Assembly (NCBI GenBank): GCA_934654795.1
Contig: CAKUGT010000019.1
Span: 1-31,914 of the forward strand
Direction of reading: 5' to 3'
Length of the DNA stretch: 31,914 nucleotides
From: an uncultured Collinsella sp.
Lineage (GTDB): Bacteria; Actinomycetota; Coriobacteriia; Coriobacteriales; Coriobacteriaceae
Shown here: positions 1 through 8,070 of the stretch, in pieces
Position numbering within the stretch: position 1 is the first letter of the stretch
Layout: each line of letters begins with the position of its first letter
Notes under the pieces: model-generated
Database searches by the model: none
What the model was told of the DNA's origin: nothing
Seen by the model: only the letters and a program-made list of their open reading frames with translations
Made by a program: the position numbers and the translations under genes

Positions 1-24
1 CTGCTCTACAGTCCTGCGCAAGAC

Positions 25-50
25 GGAAAGCACATTAAGTGCTTTCCTTT
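25..50 (+). terminator. Terminator of a gene lying upstream of the window
   Basis: A perfect 9-bp stem (GGAAAGCAC, 25-33, with GTGCTTTCC, 39-47) closes an ATTAA loop and is followed by TTT. An outer GCAA/TTGC pairing can extend it. The T tract lies on the plus-strand side, so it probably ends a plus-strand transcript from before base 1. Confidence 0.6.
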
Positions 51-215
51 GCGTGCGGAACTCGCGACAAACTTAATCGCCCCGCCCGGCAGGCGAGCTG
101 CGGAAACTCGGTCGGTCCAGAGCAATATCGCGCAAACGGAATTCTGGCTGAATAACTGTTTGCATGGGAGATCTGGTTGATGCGGTCATCTCTGCCCTCT
201 TGTGGACTGAGGAGT
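51..215. other. Intergenic stretch without recognised gene
   Basis: I see no convincing reading frame, tRNA or promoter here. Short open frames on both strands lack ribosome-binding sites and resemble no known protein. It separates the upstream plus-strand terminator from the repeat and terminator that follow the PTS gene. Confidence 0.4.
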
Positions 216-256
216 GTCCCAAACTGCCGGCAGAAAAGGAACGTCCCTAAGTGCCG
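216..256. repeat. Tandem 14-nt direct repeat around a 10-bp palindrome
   Basis: GTCCCAAACTGCCG (216-229) recurs as GTCCCTAAGTGCCG (243-256), 12 of 14 bases identical with a 27-nt period. The perfect palindrome CTGCCGGCAG (224-233) overlaps the first copy. It lies downstream of the PTS gene, outside any supported gene. Function unknown; it could be part of a dispersed intergenic repeat. Confidence 0.5.
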
Positions 257-266
257 AATTGGGATG

Positions 267-302
267 AAAAAGGCGGAGGCCCTGGAGAGGGTCTCCGCCT
301 TT
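267..302 (-). terminator. Rho-independent terminator of the PTS gene
   Basis: A 12-bp GC-rich stem (271-282 with 289-300, one G-T wobble) closes a 6-nt loop. Read on the minus strand it is followed by a run of five T (bases 271-267). It lies 35 nt beyond the stop codon of the PTS permease gene, a typical place for its terminator. Confidence 0.85.
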
Positions 303-337
303 GTTACAGGGGGCGATGGTATTCGCGTGTTGCGGGA

Positions 338-2341
338 TTAGACCAGGCGGGCGTTGATCGTCTTGGCGATCTCGGCGGCGTTGGTGGAACCCTTGACGGT
401 GGCACGGAAGTCCTCGTCCATGAGTGCCTCGGCGACCTTGGACAGGATCTTGAGGTGCGTGGTGCCAGCCTGTGCACCAGGGATGAGCAGAGCGATGGCC
501 ACGTTGACAGGAGCGCCGTCCATGGTATCCCAACCGGTCACGCCAGACTCGTCCTTAACGACGATGACGGCAGCCTCGGTAATGGCGTCGGACTTGGCAT
601 GCGGGATGGCGAAGCCCTCCATCATGCCCGTGGTGCCCTCGGCCTCGCGGGCCAGGAAGGCGTTCATCACGGCGTCGGCGTCGCTGGCGATACCGGCCTT
701 GACAGCCTGGTTGGAAACGAAGCTCAGGGCCTCGTCACGAGAAGCGAAGTCCTCGGCGACAAAGACGTTCTCGACCTTGACGAAGTCGGAAGCCTCGGCC
801 TTGGGGGCCTCGACGGCAGCGGCCTTGGGAGCCTCAACCGGCTTGGCAGCGGGAACGGCCTTCTGGTTCTTCTCGAAGTCATACTTCTTGAAGGCGACGA
901 ACAGGATGCCACCGACCACGGCGCCGATGAGGATCGCGAGGACCCACAGCGGACCGTTCTCGACAACGGGCAGGACCAGGAAGCCACCGTGGGGCGCCGG
1001 ATCGTGGACGTTGAACATAATGGTCAGAATCGAGGCGATGGAGGAACCGAGCATCATGATGGGCATGACGGGCCAGATGTTCTTGGTCATGAACGGGATG
1101 GCGCCCTCGGTGATGTGGGTGCAACCAAGGATGAGGTTGACGATACCGGCGTCGTGATCCTCCTGGCTGAAATACTTCTTGCCGACGACGACGGCGAAGG
1201 TGGTGATCAGCGGCGGAACGATGCAGGCGGCGGAAACGGCAGCCATGAAGTTGGTGCCGAAGTTGTAGGTATCGGTGCCAACGCCAGCAGCCAGTGCCTC
1301 GGTGAGCATAGCGGTACCGGTGACGTAAGCAGCCTTGTTGACCGGGCCGCCCATGTCAAAGGCGCACATGCAGCCAATGGCAAGACCCAGGACAACGGCG
1401 CCAGAGGCGGACAGGCCCTTGAGGAAGTCCATCATGGCGGTGTTGATGGCAGCCATGGGGCCGGAAATGCCGAGCATGACCAGGCCGACGATAGCCGTCG
1501 AGAACAGCGGGTACAGGAAGATAGCCTTGAGGCCGTCCAGGTTCTTGGGCAGACCGGCAAAGACCTTCTCGAGCAGCAGGATGACATAGCCAGCGAGGAA
1601 GCCGCCGACGATGCCGCCCAGGAAGCCGAAGCCCACGCCGGCGCCACCGGCGTCGATCATGCCGGTCTCGGCATTAACAGGCAGGCCCTGAATGGCGATC
1701 ATACCGGCAACAAAACCAGGGACGAGCGCCGGGCGCTTACCGATGGACTCGGCGATGTAGGCGGAAAGCACCGGAACCATGAGGTTCATGGCGATGCCGC
1801 CGATGATCTTGAGCATCGCAGCAAAGCTGTTATAGTCAGACGCCGTCGAATCGAAAGACGTAATGCCCCACAGGAACGAGACGGCGGTCAGGACACCACC
1901 GGCAACGACGAAGACCAGCATATGGCTGACGCCGTTCATAAGGTGCTTGTAGATGACGTGACCGATGGACTCCTTCTCCTCGGCCTCGTCCTCGACATCG
2001 GCAGCGGCAGCAACCGTGTCGTCACCCTTGGCGGCGAGCGCGCGGTCGATCAGCTTACCGGCGGCCTCGACAGACAGGGCTTTGGAAACACCAACGGAAA
2101 CCATAGGCTTACCGGCGAAACGCTCCGCCTGGACATCCTTGTCGGCTGCGACGACGACGGCCTTGGCACCAGCGATCTCGCTCTTGGTGAGCTCGTTCTC
2201 GACACCGACCTGGCCATGGGTCTCGACCTTAATGGTCAGACCGCGCTCGGCAGCTGCCTTCTCCAGCGCCTCCTTCGCCATGAAGGTGTGCGCAATGCCG
2301 GTCGGGCAACCGGTGGCGGCGATGATGTCAAACTTAGCCAT
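338..2341 (-). CDS. Fructose-family PTS permease, fused IIB-IIC-IIA
   Basis: A 667-residue phosphotransferase permease that takes up and phosphorylates a sugar at the membrane. Residues 1-100 form a fructose-type IIB domain with the phosphocysteine at Cys12 in ATGCPTGIAHT. Residues about 125-480 are the multi-helix IIC channel, with the family motif HITEGAIPF. After an Ala/Pro/Lys-rich linker, residues about 515-667 form IIA with the phosphohistidine near His581 (GFAIPHAKS). The start at 2341 follows AGGAGG with good spacing; an upstream in-frame ATG at 2413 has no such site. It is divergent from an RpiR-type regulator and has its own terminator. No fructose-1-phosphate kinase is adjacent, so the sugar could be fructose, mannitol-like or another fructose-family substrate. 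All three phosphotransfer residues are present. Confidence 0.93.
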   Translation of the reverse strand: MAKFDIIAATGCPTGIAHTFMAKEALEKAAAERGLTIKVETHGQVGVENELTKSEIAGAKAVVVAADKDVQAERFAGKPMVSVGVSKALSVEAAGKLIDRALAAKGDDTVAAAADVEDEAEEKESIGHVIYKHLMNGVSHMLVFVVAGGVLTAVSFLWGITSFDSTASDYNSFAAMLKIIGGIAMNLMVPVLSAYIAESIGKRPALVPGFVAGMIAIQGLPVNAETGMIDAGGAGVGFGFLGGIVGGFLAGYVILLLEKVFAGLPKNLDGLKAIFLYPLFSTAIVGLVMLGISGPMAAINTAMMDFLKGLSASGAVVLGLAIGCMCAFDMGGPVNKAAYVTGTAMLTEALAAGVGTDTYNFGTNFMAAVSAACIVPPLITTFAVVVGKKYFSQEDHDAGIVNLILGCTHITEGAIPFMTKNIWPVMPIMMLGSSIASILTIMFNVHDPAPHGGFLVLPVVENGPLWVLAILIGAVVGGILFVAFKKYDFEKNQKAVPAAKPVEAPKAAAVEAPKAEASDFVKVENVFVAEDFASRDEALSFVSNQAVKAGIASDADAVMNAFLAREAEGTTGMMEGFAIPHAKSDAITEAAVIVVKDESGVTGWDTMDGAPVNVAIALLIPGAQAGTTHLKILSKVAEALMDEDFRATVKGSTNAAEIAKTINARLV

Positions 2342-2469
2342 GTGTCCCTCCTTTTTAAGTTTTGCGCCCGCAGGCGCTCCCCTACACGCGCATCCTTGCG
2401 CGCTTTTCCACAACTGAAAGATACCAACCTACCGCCCGCGTGAGAAGAGACAAGGCGCAATTCTCCGGT

Positions 2470-2510
2470 GAAAGGTTCTTTCATAACCGTAAACGGTAGA
2501 TGAAAGTTTA
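2470..2510. promoter_or_regulatory. Nested palindrome, candidate operator between PTS and RpiR genes
   Basis: CTTTCAT (2478-2484) is mirrored by ATGAAAG (2500-2506), and inside them ACCGT (2486-2490) is mirrored by ACGGT (2493-2497). A third inverted pair, GAAAG (2470-2474) and CTTTC (2478-2482), overlaps the left arm. The site lies in the 272-nt divergent region between the sugar permease and the RpiR-family regulator, where such a regulator would be expected to bind. The role is inferred. Confidence 0.55.
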
Positions 2511-2559
2511 CCATCAACACTTGAAACGGCAAGGTGTATCTTGTAATTGAAAATCCCCC

Positions 2560-2565
2560 TATACT
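2560..2565 (+). promoter_or_regulatory. Probable -10 box for the RpiR-family gene
   Basis: TATACT lies 48 nt upstream of the ATG at 2614. No good -35 box stands at 16-18 nt; TTGTAA at 2541 is 13 nt away, so the promoter may be weak or activator-dependent. It lies about 55 nt downstream of the candidate operator. Confidence 0.4.
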
Positions 2566-2613
2566 ATGACATTACAAAACGAGTCCGATTATCATGCCAA
2601 CCAGGAGCCATCC

Positions 2614-3471
2614 ATGACCGATAGTAGCAAGAGCGCACTTTCCCTCATTAGTACCCATCAGGGATACAGCGAGTCCGAGCAGCGCATTGTCGACTATATA
2701 TTGGAGCACCAGTCCGAGGCGCCACGCCTAACGGCGGCTCAGCTCTCGCGCGCCGCCGCCACGTCCGAGGCGACCGTTTCGCGCTTCTGCCGCAAGCTTG
2801 GCTTTGGCAGCTTCCGCAGCTTTCAGTTTTCGCTGGCGAGGGATTTGGAAAGCCAGCGCAACGAGGGCCTGACTGACGAAGTCTCACTCGACAATATGGA
2901 GCAGAGCCTTAAGAACATCCTGGCTGCCAAGGTGAGCGAGCTTAATGCGACCATCGACGGGATCGACCACGATACGCTGGCGGCTGTTGTACATGCCCTT
3001 AAGCATGCAGGGGTTATTGAGTTTGCGGCTGTGGGCAATACGAACGCAGTCGCGCTCGATGCGACGTTTAAGTTTTCGCAGCTAGGCCTGCGCTGCATGG
3101 CGAGCACCATTAGCGAGACATCAATCGGCTTTGCACTCACGTTGCGCCCGGGTGACGTCATCGTGCTCATCTCAAACTCCGGCAAATCGCGCCGACTGAA
3201 TCGCATGGCAAAAGCGGCTCGCGACTGCGGTGCCACCGTAGTCGTCATCAGCAGCGACAGCAAGTCTCCACTCGCGCGCCTGGCAGACTACACTTTTAAT
3301 ACCGTCAACCACGAGGCGCTGCTGACGACGGGTGACTTTGCGTTCTCCAAGATCAGCGCCACGATGATCATCGAAGTTATCTACAACTTCCTGCTGCCCG
3401 AGATTGAAGACGCTCGCGAACATATCAGCTACTACGAGGAGCTCATCCAGCCGGACAAGGTCATTGAGTAA
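2614..3471 (+). CDS. MurR/RpiR-family transcriptional regulator
   Basis: A 285-residue sugar-responsive DNA-binding regulator. Residues about 1-80 form the RpiR-type helix-turn-helix (SAAATSEATVSRFCRKLGF-like recognition region around 45-65). Residues about 110-250 form a SIS sugar-phosphate-binding domain, with GNTNAVALDATFKF and the phosphate-binding VLISNSGKSRR stretch. The start at 2614 is preceded by AGGAG; an in-frame ATG at 2566 overlaps the -10 box, so the later start is preferred. The gene is divergent from the fructose-family PTS permease and probably controls it in response to a phosphorylated sugar. Whether it represses or activates cannot be told from sequence. Confidence 0.9.
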   Translation: MTDSSKSALSLISTHQGYSESEQRIVDYILEHQSEAPRLTAAQLSRAAATSEATVSRFCRKLGFGSFRSFQFSLARDLESQRNEGLTDEVSLDNMEQSLKNILAAKVSELNATIDGIDHDTLAAVVHALKHAGVIEFAAVGNTNAVALDATFKFSQLGLRCMASTISETSIGFALTLRPGDVIVLISNSGKSRRLNRMAKAARDCGATVVVISSDSKSPLARLADYTFNTVNHEALLTTGDFAFSKISATMIIEVIYNFLLPEIEDAREHISYYEELIQPDKVIE

Positions 3472-3479
3472 AACGCGTA

Positions 3480-3512
3480 GTGGGACAAAAATTACAGTCT
3501 ATTTTGTCCCAC
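3480..3512. terminator. Hairpin between convergent RpiR and recN genes
   Basis: GTGGGACAAAA (3480-3490) pairs perfectly with TTTTGTCCCAC (3502-3512) around an 11-nt loop. It sits 9 nt after the regulator stop and 18 nt from the recN stop, so it may end both convergent transcripts. Neither side has a long T tract outside the stem, so termination is probable but not certain. Confidence 0.5.
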
Positions 3513-3530
3513 CAACACCGCTGATACGAC

Positions 3531-5159
3531 CTAGCCTCGAACTTCTTCGAGCATCTGCTTTGCATGGGCCAAGCTTGCCTCGGACTGATCGCCGCTGAGC
3601 ATGCGGGCGATCTCGGCGGTTCGGGCCTCGCCGGTCACCTCGTCCAGGTGCGTCTGAGGAACGTCGCCGGGCTCCTTACTAACCACGTAATGTTTGTCGG
3701 CCATAACAGCGACTTGTGCCAAGTGCGTAACGACAATCACCTGATGCGTAGCAGCCAAGTCGGCCAGCACGCCAGCGAGGGCACGCGCCGTGGAACCGCC
3801 AACGCCGGCATCGACCTCGTCAAACACGAGCGTGTCGACACCGTCGGCGTTGCCTAAGACAACTTTGCTCGCCAGCATCACACGGCTGAGCTCGCCGCCC
3901 GAGGCAATACGGCGCAAAGGACGTGGCGTCAGTCCAGCGCCGCTGCGATACAGCAGCTCATAGTTCGAGGGACCGGCTGGCGTCCACTCGGCGCGCGGCA
4001 AATCGCGCGACTCCCAGACAAGCTCAGCGCTTCCCATCTCCAGACGCGCCATCTGACGACCGACCTCGTGACAAAAGCGCGGGGCAGCCGTATTACGCGC
4101 ACGCTTGAGCGCCTTAGCAGCGGCGAACAGCTCGCGCTCAGCCGCGCCAAGTGCCTCGCGCGCCTTCCTGATCTGCTCGTCGCCATCGTCTACCAGCGAC
4201 AGCAGCTCTTGCGAACGATCGCGCATGGCAAAGACATCGTCCATGGTGGGACCCCACTGACGCAGCAGGCCCTTAAGGTCGGAATAGCGCTCGCGCATGC
4301 GGGCTAGCTCGCGAGGATCAAACGCAACGCCATCGCGATAAGCACGCAGCTCATTGGCGCAATCCTCGAGCGAGATACAGGCGTCCGAAAGTGCATCGGC
4401 AATGTCACCCAGCTTGCGGTCAACGGTCGCCATACGCAAAAGCTCGGCTGCGGCGCTGTTCACGGCATCGAGCGCTCCCCCTTCGGCAGCAAGCGATGCA
4501 TGAGCCTCGCTGGCAGTGGCCACCAAGACCTCGGCGTGCTCCGAGCGAGGTAGCAGCTCCTCGAGCTCCTCGTACTCGCCTGGCTTGGGATCGACCTCGG
4601 CGATGCGCTCGAGGGCAAAACGCGCTTCCTCGACGCGACTCCCCTGCGCGCGTGAGGCTTCCTCAACACGGCGAAGTTCCTTCGCGGCTGCGCGCGACGC
4701 CTTAAAGCAGGTGCGGTAACGGTCGAGCGCCTCAAGTGCTGAACGGCCCGCCCATGCATCCACCATGGCAACATGATGTGCGGGATTGAGCAAGCGTTGA
4801 TGCTCGTGCTGACCGCACAAGTCCATCATCACGCCCACGCGCTCCGAAAGCTCGCGCACACTGGCGATGCGACCATCAATCTTCACGCGGCTGCGGCCCT
4901 CGGCAGAAAGGCTGCGCTGCACCGTGAAGCCCTCGGAATCGTGCGGTCCATCAAACAGCCGAGCCTCGACGCTTGCAAGCGCTTCGCCCTCGCGCACCGT
5001 CGACGAATCCGCTCGCTCGCCCAAAATGAGCTTGAGCGCCGAGAGCAGCGCGGTCTTGCCGGCACCGGTCTCGCCGGTCAGGACGGTCAAGCCGGCACTC
5101 GGCACTAGCGTCGCCTCGCGAATGAGTGCAATGTTGGAGACCTGCAGCTCATCGATCAT
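3531..5159 (-). CDS. recN: DNA repair protein RecN
   Basis: A 542-residue SMC-like ATPase that acts in the cytoplasm on double-strand breaks. The N-terminal FxxxNxALI-type start is followed by Walker A GETGAGKT at residues 29-36. Two coiled-coil segments fill the centre, and the C-terminal part carries the ABC signature SGGELSRVMLA and Walker B LVFDEVDAGVGG. The ATG at 5159 has GGAG six nt upstream; a GTG at 5180 lacks a site. The start overlaps the end of the NAD kinase gene by 11 nt, so translation is probably coupled. It is the last gene of the efp-to-recN operon and is slightly short for the family. Confidence 0.95.
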   Translation of the reverse strand: MIDELQVSNIALIREATLVPSAGLTVLTGETGAGKTALLSALKLILGERADSSTVREGEALASVEARLFDGPHDSEGFTVQRSLSAEGRSRVKIDGRIASVRELSERVGVMMDLCGQHEHQRLLNPAHHVAMVDAWAGRSALEALDRYRTCFKASRAAAKELRRVEEASRAQGSRVEEARFALERIAEVDPKPGEYEELEELLPRSEHAEVLVATASEAHASLAAEGGALDAVNSAAAELLRMATVDRKLGDIADALSDACISLEDCANELRAYRDGVAFDPRELARMRERYSDLKGLLRQWGPTMDDVFAMRDRSQELLSLVDDGDEQIRKAREALGAAERELFAAAKALKRARNTAAPRFCHEVGRQMARLEMGSAELVWESRDLPRAEWTPAGPSNYELLYRSGAGLTPRPLRRIASGGELSRVMLASKVVLGNADGVDTLVFDEVDAGVGGSTARALAGVLADLAATHQVIVVTHLAQVAVMADKHYVVSKEPGDVPQTHLDEVTGEARTAEIARMLSGDQSEASLAHAKQMLEEVRG

Positions 5160-6009
5160 GACGGACTCCGTAGAAAACACGACTCACCGAGTTGTAGAAG
5201 CTCTCGGGACCGTAGTCGAGCAGTAGCACGTCACCGGGGCCGCGACGCACAGCCACACTCTCGACGGTGCCGTCACAGGTAATGAACTGGCCGTCGATAG
5301 CAATGGCAGGCACACTCGGGCGGTCGTCGGACATAAAGATCTCGACGACATCGCTTGGCGATGTCAAGAAGGCGCGGGCCTGAATGGTATGCGGGGCGAT
5401 GGGCACACAGACCATACCCGTGTAATCGGGGCTGACAATGGGACCGCCGGCGGAAAGCGCGTAGCCGGTGGAGCCGGTCGCCGTCGAAACGACGACACCG
5501 TCGCCGCGAAGGCGATCGATATGATGGCCGGACACCGTGATGTCAAACTCAACCATATCGGACAGGGGGCCGCGCGTAAGTGCCATATCGTTGAGGGCAA
5601 ACGTGCGCACGACATCCTTCGTGCCGTCTTCGCGCACGGATACGATATCCGCGGCGATGGTGGCACGGCGGCTCACGTGGAGCTCGCCGGACAGGGCATC
5701 GCTCACGACCTGCAGAATGTCGCGCTCCTCGGGGCTCGCAGCAGTTAAAAAGCCCAGGTGACCATAGGAAAGACCAAGGATAGGAATCTCGCGATGGTTG
5801 AGGATGCGGGCAGCGCGCAGCAACGTACCGTCGCCGCCGAGCGTAATGACCAGATCTGAGCCGTCAATATCAGGCGTGCTTTGAATCTTCGATCGCTGAT
5901 CGGCCGCCCATGCGACCTCGTAGCCCTGGCGCGAAAGCCAAAGCTCGAGCATCAGGCCGCTCTCGACCGCCTCTTGCTTGTAATAATTGGGAACCAGAAA
6001 GACCTTCAT
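5149..6009 (-). CDS. nadK: NAD kinase
   Basis: A 286-residue cytoplasmic enzyme that phosphorylates NAD to NADP using ATP or polyphosphate. The catalytic GGDGT motif is at residues 58-62 (ITLGGDGTLLRAA). The second family motif, GDGVVVSTATGSTGYALSAG, is intact in the all-beta C-terminal domain. The ATG overlaps the TGA of tlyA by 4 nt (ATGA), and recN starts inside its 3' end. This tlyA-nadK-recN order is common in Gram-positive bacteria. Length is typical. Confidence 0.95.
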   Translation of the reverse strand: MKVFLVPNYYKQEAVESGLMLELWLSRQGYEVAWAADQRSKIQSTPDIDGSDLVITLGGDGTLLRAARILNHREIPILGLSYGHLGFLTAASPEERDILQVVSDALSGELHVSRRATIAADIVSVREDGTKDVVRTFALNDMALTRGPLSDMVEFDITVSGHHIDRLRGDGVVVSTATGSTGYALSAGGPIVSPDYTGMVCVPIAPHTIQARAFLTSPSDVVEIFMSDDRPSVPAIAIDGQFITCDGTVESVAVRRGPGDVLLLDYGPESFYNSVSRVFYGVRHDR

Positions 6010-6818
6010 AGCGTTGCAGCTTTCTCGCTCAAAACCGATACCTGGGATAGAAGCTCGTCATCGGAGCGCTCGCCGGCGGCAAACCTCATACCGTACAGGA
6101 AAAACTCGACATTACCCTTGGCACCATGAATAGGCGACACACACACGTCGACCGGGAAGAGGCCCTTGGCGGCAAAGAGCTCAATCGCCGCCACGAGCGT
6201 GTCGACGCGCACGGCAGGTTCCGTCACGATGCCGCCCTCGCCCACCAGTGACGCCGGAGCCTCAAACTGCGGCTTCACCAGCGTGCAGAACGTGCCGACA
6301 GGCGTCAGGCACGCCATCACGGCGTCGATAATATTTGCGATACTCGTAAACGAAACATCGCATACGGCCAGGTCAATGGCACTCGCATAGCCAAGTTCGG
6401 GCAGCTGCGTCACGTTGGTGCGCTCGTGGAGCGTCACGCGATCGTCCTGACGCAGCGACCAGTCAAACTGAGCTCGGCCCACATCGACCGAAACAACGGT
6501 CGCAGCGCCACGTTTGAGCAAACAATCGGTAAAGCCGCCGGTAGAGCACCCCACGTCCAGGCAGGCAAGGCCCGTGGGGTCGATGCCAAACGCATCGAGC
6601 GCGCCCTCGAGCTTAAGACCACCGCGACCAACGTAGGGGATGCGGCCCTTCACATGCAGCGGCAGACCCGGCGTCACCTTGAGTCCCGGAGAGGTCAAGC
6701 GCTCACCACCGCTCGAGACCAAACCGGCCATAAGAGTGCGAAGGGCATCCGCGCGATCGGCGCAGATGCCCTGTGAAATCAGTTCGTCATCAAGACGCAC
6801 GCGTTTCATGAATGCCAT
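6006..6818 (-). CDS. tlyA: TlyA-family rRNA 2'-O-methyltransferase
   Basis: A 270-residue enzyme of the TlyA/hemolysin A family, which methylates ribose 2'-OH groups of 16S and 23S rRNA. Residues about 5-65 are an S4 RNA-binding domain. The rest is an FtsJ-like methyltransferase with the SAM-binding motif LDVGCSTGGFT at residues 87-97. The ATG at 6818 overlaps the xseB stop (TGATG), which favours coupled translation. An ATG at 6809 (protein beginning MKRVRLDDEL) aligns better with usual family starts and is a real alternative. The 3' end overlaps nadK by 4 nt. Confidence 0.92.
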   Translation of the reverse strand: MAFMKRVRLDDELISQGICADRADALRTLMAGLVSSGGERLTSPGLKVTPGLPLHVKGRIPYVGRGGLKLEGALDAFGIDPTGLACLDVGCSTGGFTDCLLKRGAATVVSVDVGRAQFDWSLRQDDRVTLHERTNVTQLPELGYASAIDLAVCDVSFTSIANIIDAVMACLTPVGTFCTLVKPQFEAPASLVGEGGIVTEPAVRVDTLVAAIELFAAKGLFPVDVCVSPIHGAKGNVEFFLYGMRFAAGERSDDELLSQVSVLSEKAATL

Positions 6819-7084
6819 CAACCATTCGTATCCGGAGATGCAGCCTGCGTACCCTGGGATTCGTTTGCCGCATCCTCATCATATTCCTGCTCGAGCTTAT
6901 CGGCCTCACGCGGCGTCAGCTCAAACTTGTCGACCATATCGACCGCACGGGAGCCCAGCTCAATCGCCTCATCAAACAGATCAAGCGAACGCTCCAGGGA
7001 CGTATCCTTGGAGCGAACGGTAGCGATTATCTGGTCCAGACGGTCCGAGATCTCGTCGAAGTTGCGGACGGAACCCTCTGGCAT
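6818..7084 (-). CDS. xseB: Exodeoxyribonuclease VII small subunit
   Basis: An 88-residue acidic protein of the XseB family, which packs around the XseA large subunit in the single-strand-specific exonuclease VII. The core SFDEISDRLDQI-like helix, the SLERSLDLFDEAIELG stretch and the following long helix fit the family; the last 20 residues are a disordered acidic tail. GAGGAG lies five nt before the ATG, inside the end of nusB. No xseA gene lies beside it or elsewhere in this window, although the two are usually neighbours. Confidence 0.88.
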   Translation of the reverse strand: MPEGSVRNFDEISDRLDQIIATVRSKDTSLERSLDLFDEAIELGSRAVDMVDKFELTPREADKLEQEYDEDAANESQGTQAASPDTNG

Positions 7085-7086
7085 GG

Positions 7087-7680
7087 CTACTCCTCGACGG
7101 AGTCGGTGTCGGCCTCGACAGCCTCAGCGGCGTCCATATCCTCGGCGAGCACGCCGGCGGCGGCCTGAGCGGCAGCAACCTTAGCGGCAGCCTCGGCAGC
7201 CTGGGCCTCCTCGCGAGCGCGATCTTCGGCCAGAAGCTCCTGGTACAGGTCCTCGCCCGGCAGTTCTTCACTGCGAGCAATCTTGCCCAGCACGCCGTTG
7301 ACGAACGACGCGGACTGGTCGGTGCCATAAGCCTTGGCAAGTTCGACGGCCTCGTTGATCACGATAGCGTCCGAAACCTCTTCGTCGGTAAGAAAGCGCA
7401 TCTCGTAGACGGCGATACGCAGCAGATTGCGGTCGGCGCCGGGCATGCGCATAAGATCCCAGTTCTTGGCAACGGAGCGCAGAGCGCAATCGATGCGGTC
7501 GATATGCTCGTAGGCACCGCGGCACAGCTCCAGCGCGTAGGGGTCGAGGGGACCCTTCGAGATCAGGAAATCGCCCTCGAGGACGCGCTCGAGCGGGCTG
7601 TCCGTGGCCTCGGCCTGGAACAGCAGCTGCAGCGCCTGACTGCGGGCAAGCGTACGCCCGCGATAAACCTTAAGGCTCAA
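7087..7680 (-). CDS. nusB: Transcription antitermination factor NusB, with acidic tail
   Basis: A 197-residue NusB. Residues about 8-140 form the all-helical RNA-binding domain (RSQALQLLFQAE near the start; DAIVINEAVELAKAYG and FVNGVLGKIA near the end), which with NusE binds boxA in rRNA leaders. The remaining 55 or so residues are an Ala/Glu-rich extension beyond the usual 130-150-residue length, probably disordered or coiled. The start is TTG at 7680, supported by AAGGAG six nt upstream and by the asp23 stop just 3 nt before it. It lies between asp23 and xseB in one operon. Confidence 0.93.
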   Translation of the reverse strand: MSLKVYRGRTLARSQALQLLFQAEATDSPLERVLEGDFLISKGPLDPYALELCRGAYEHIDRIDCALRSVAKNWDLMRMPGADRNLLRIAVYEMRFLTDEEVSDAIVINEAVELAKAYGTDQSASFVNGVLGKIARSEELPGEDLYQELLAEDRAREEAQAAEAAAKVAAAQAAAGVLAEDMDAAEAVEADTDSVEE

Positions 7681-7683
7681 AGG

Positions 7684-8046
7684 TTACTCCTTGGGGAAAA
7701 CGAGGCCGTCGATGCAAACGTCAACGCGCTCGACCTCGACGCCCACCTGGGCATCGATGGCGGCGACCACGGCGGCGCGAACGGCCTCGGCGAGTTTCTT
7801 GAACGGATAGCCAAAGAACACCACGACGCGCACAGTGAGCGCGAGCTTGTCGCCGATGACCTCGGCCTCGACCGCCGGCTCGGAAGCCGGGGCCTTGGAC
7901 GAAAGCATCATGGAGACAAGGTTGGTGGCAAGGTCCTTGACGCCCACGGAGGCGATGCCCTCGACATCCGTGACGGCGCGCGAGACGATGGCGGTCAGAA
8001 CATCGGGCGAAATGCCGATGCCGTCAATCTTGATTTCCTGGGGCAT
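7684..8046 (-). CDS. Asp23/Gls24 family envelope stress protein
   Basis: A 120-residue member of the Asp23/Gls24 (DUF322) family. It shows the family's start (ISPDVLTAIVSRAVTDVEGIASV) and the later block around LTVRVVVFFGYPFKKLAEAVR. Homologues in Gram-positive bacteria are membrane-associated and linked to envelope stress; the exact role is unclear. An AGGAGG site precedes the ATG at 8046. It lies 24 nt after efp and 3 nt before nusB, the usual neighbourhood of this family. Confidence 0.88.
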   Translation of the reverse strand: MPQEIKIDGIGISPDVLTAIVSRAVTDVEGIASVGVKDLATNLVSMMLSSKAPASEPAVEAEVIGDKLALTVRVVVFFGYPFKKLAEAVRAAVVAAIDAQVGVEVERVDVCIDGLVFPKE

Positions 8047-8070
8047 GAGTCCTCCTAGAAGAGTTGGTTG

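Noticed and set aside
251..2443. 730-codon open frame on the plus strand opposite the PTS gene
   Set aside because: Its Gly/Asp/His-rich product resembles no family, it lacks a ribosome site, and it is the antisense shadow expected from GC-biased codons of a clear PTS permease gene.
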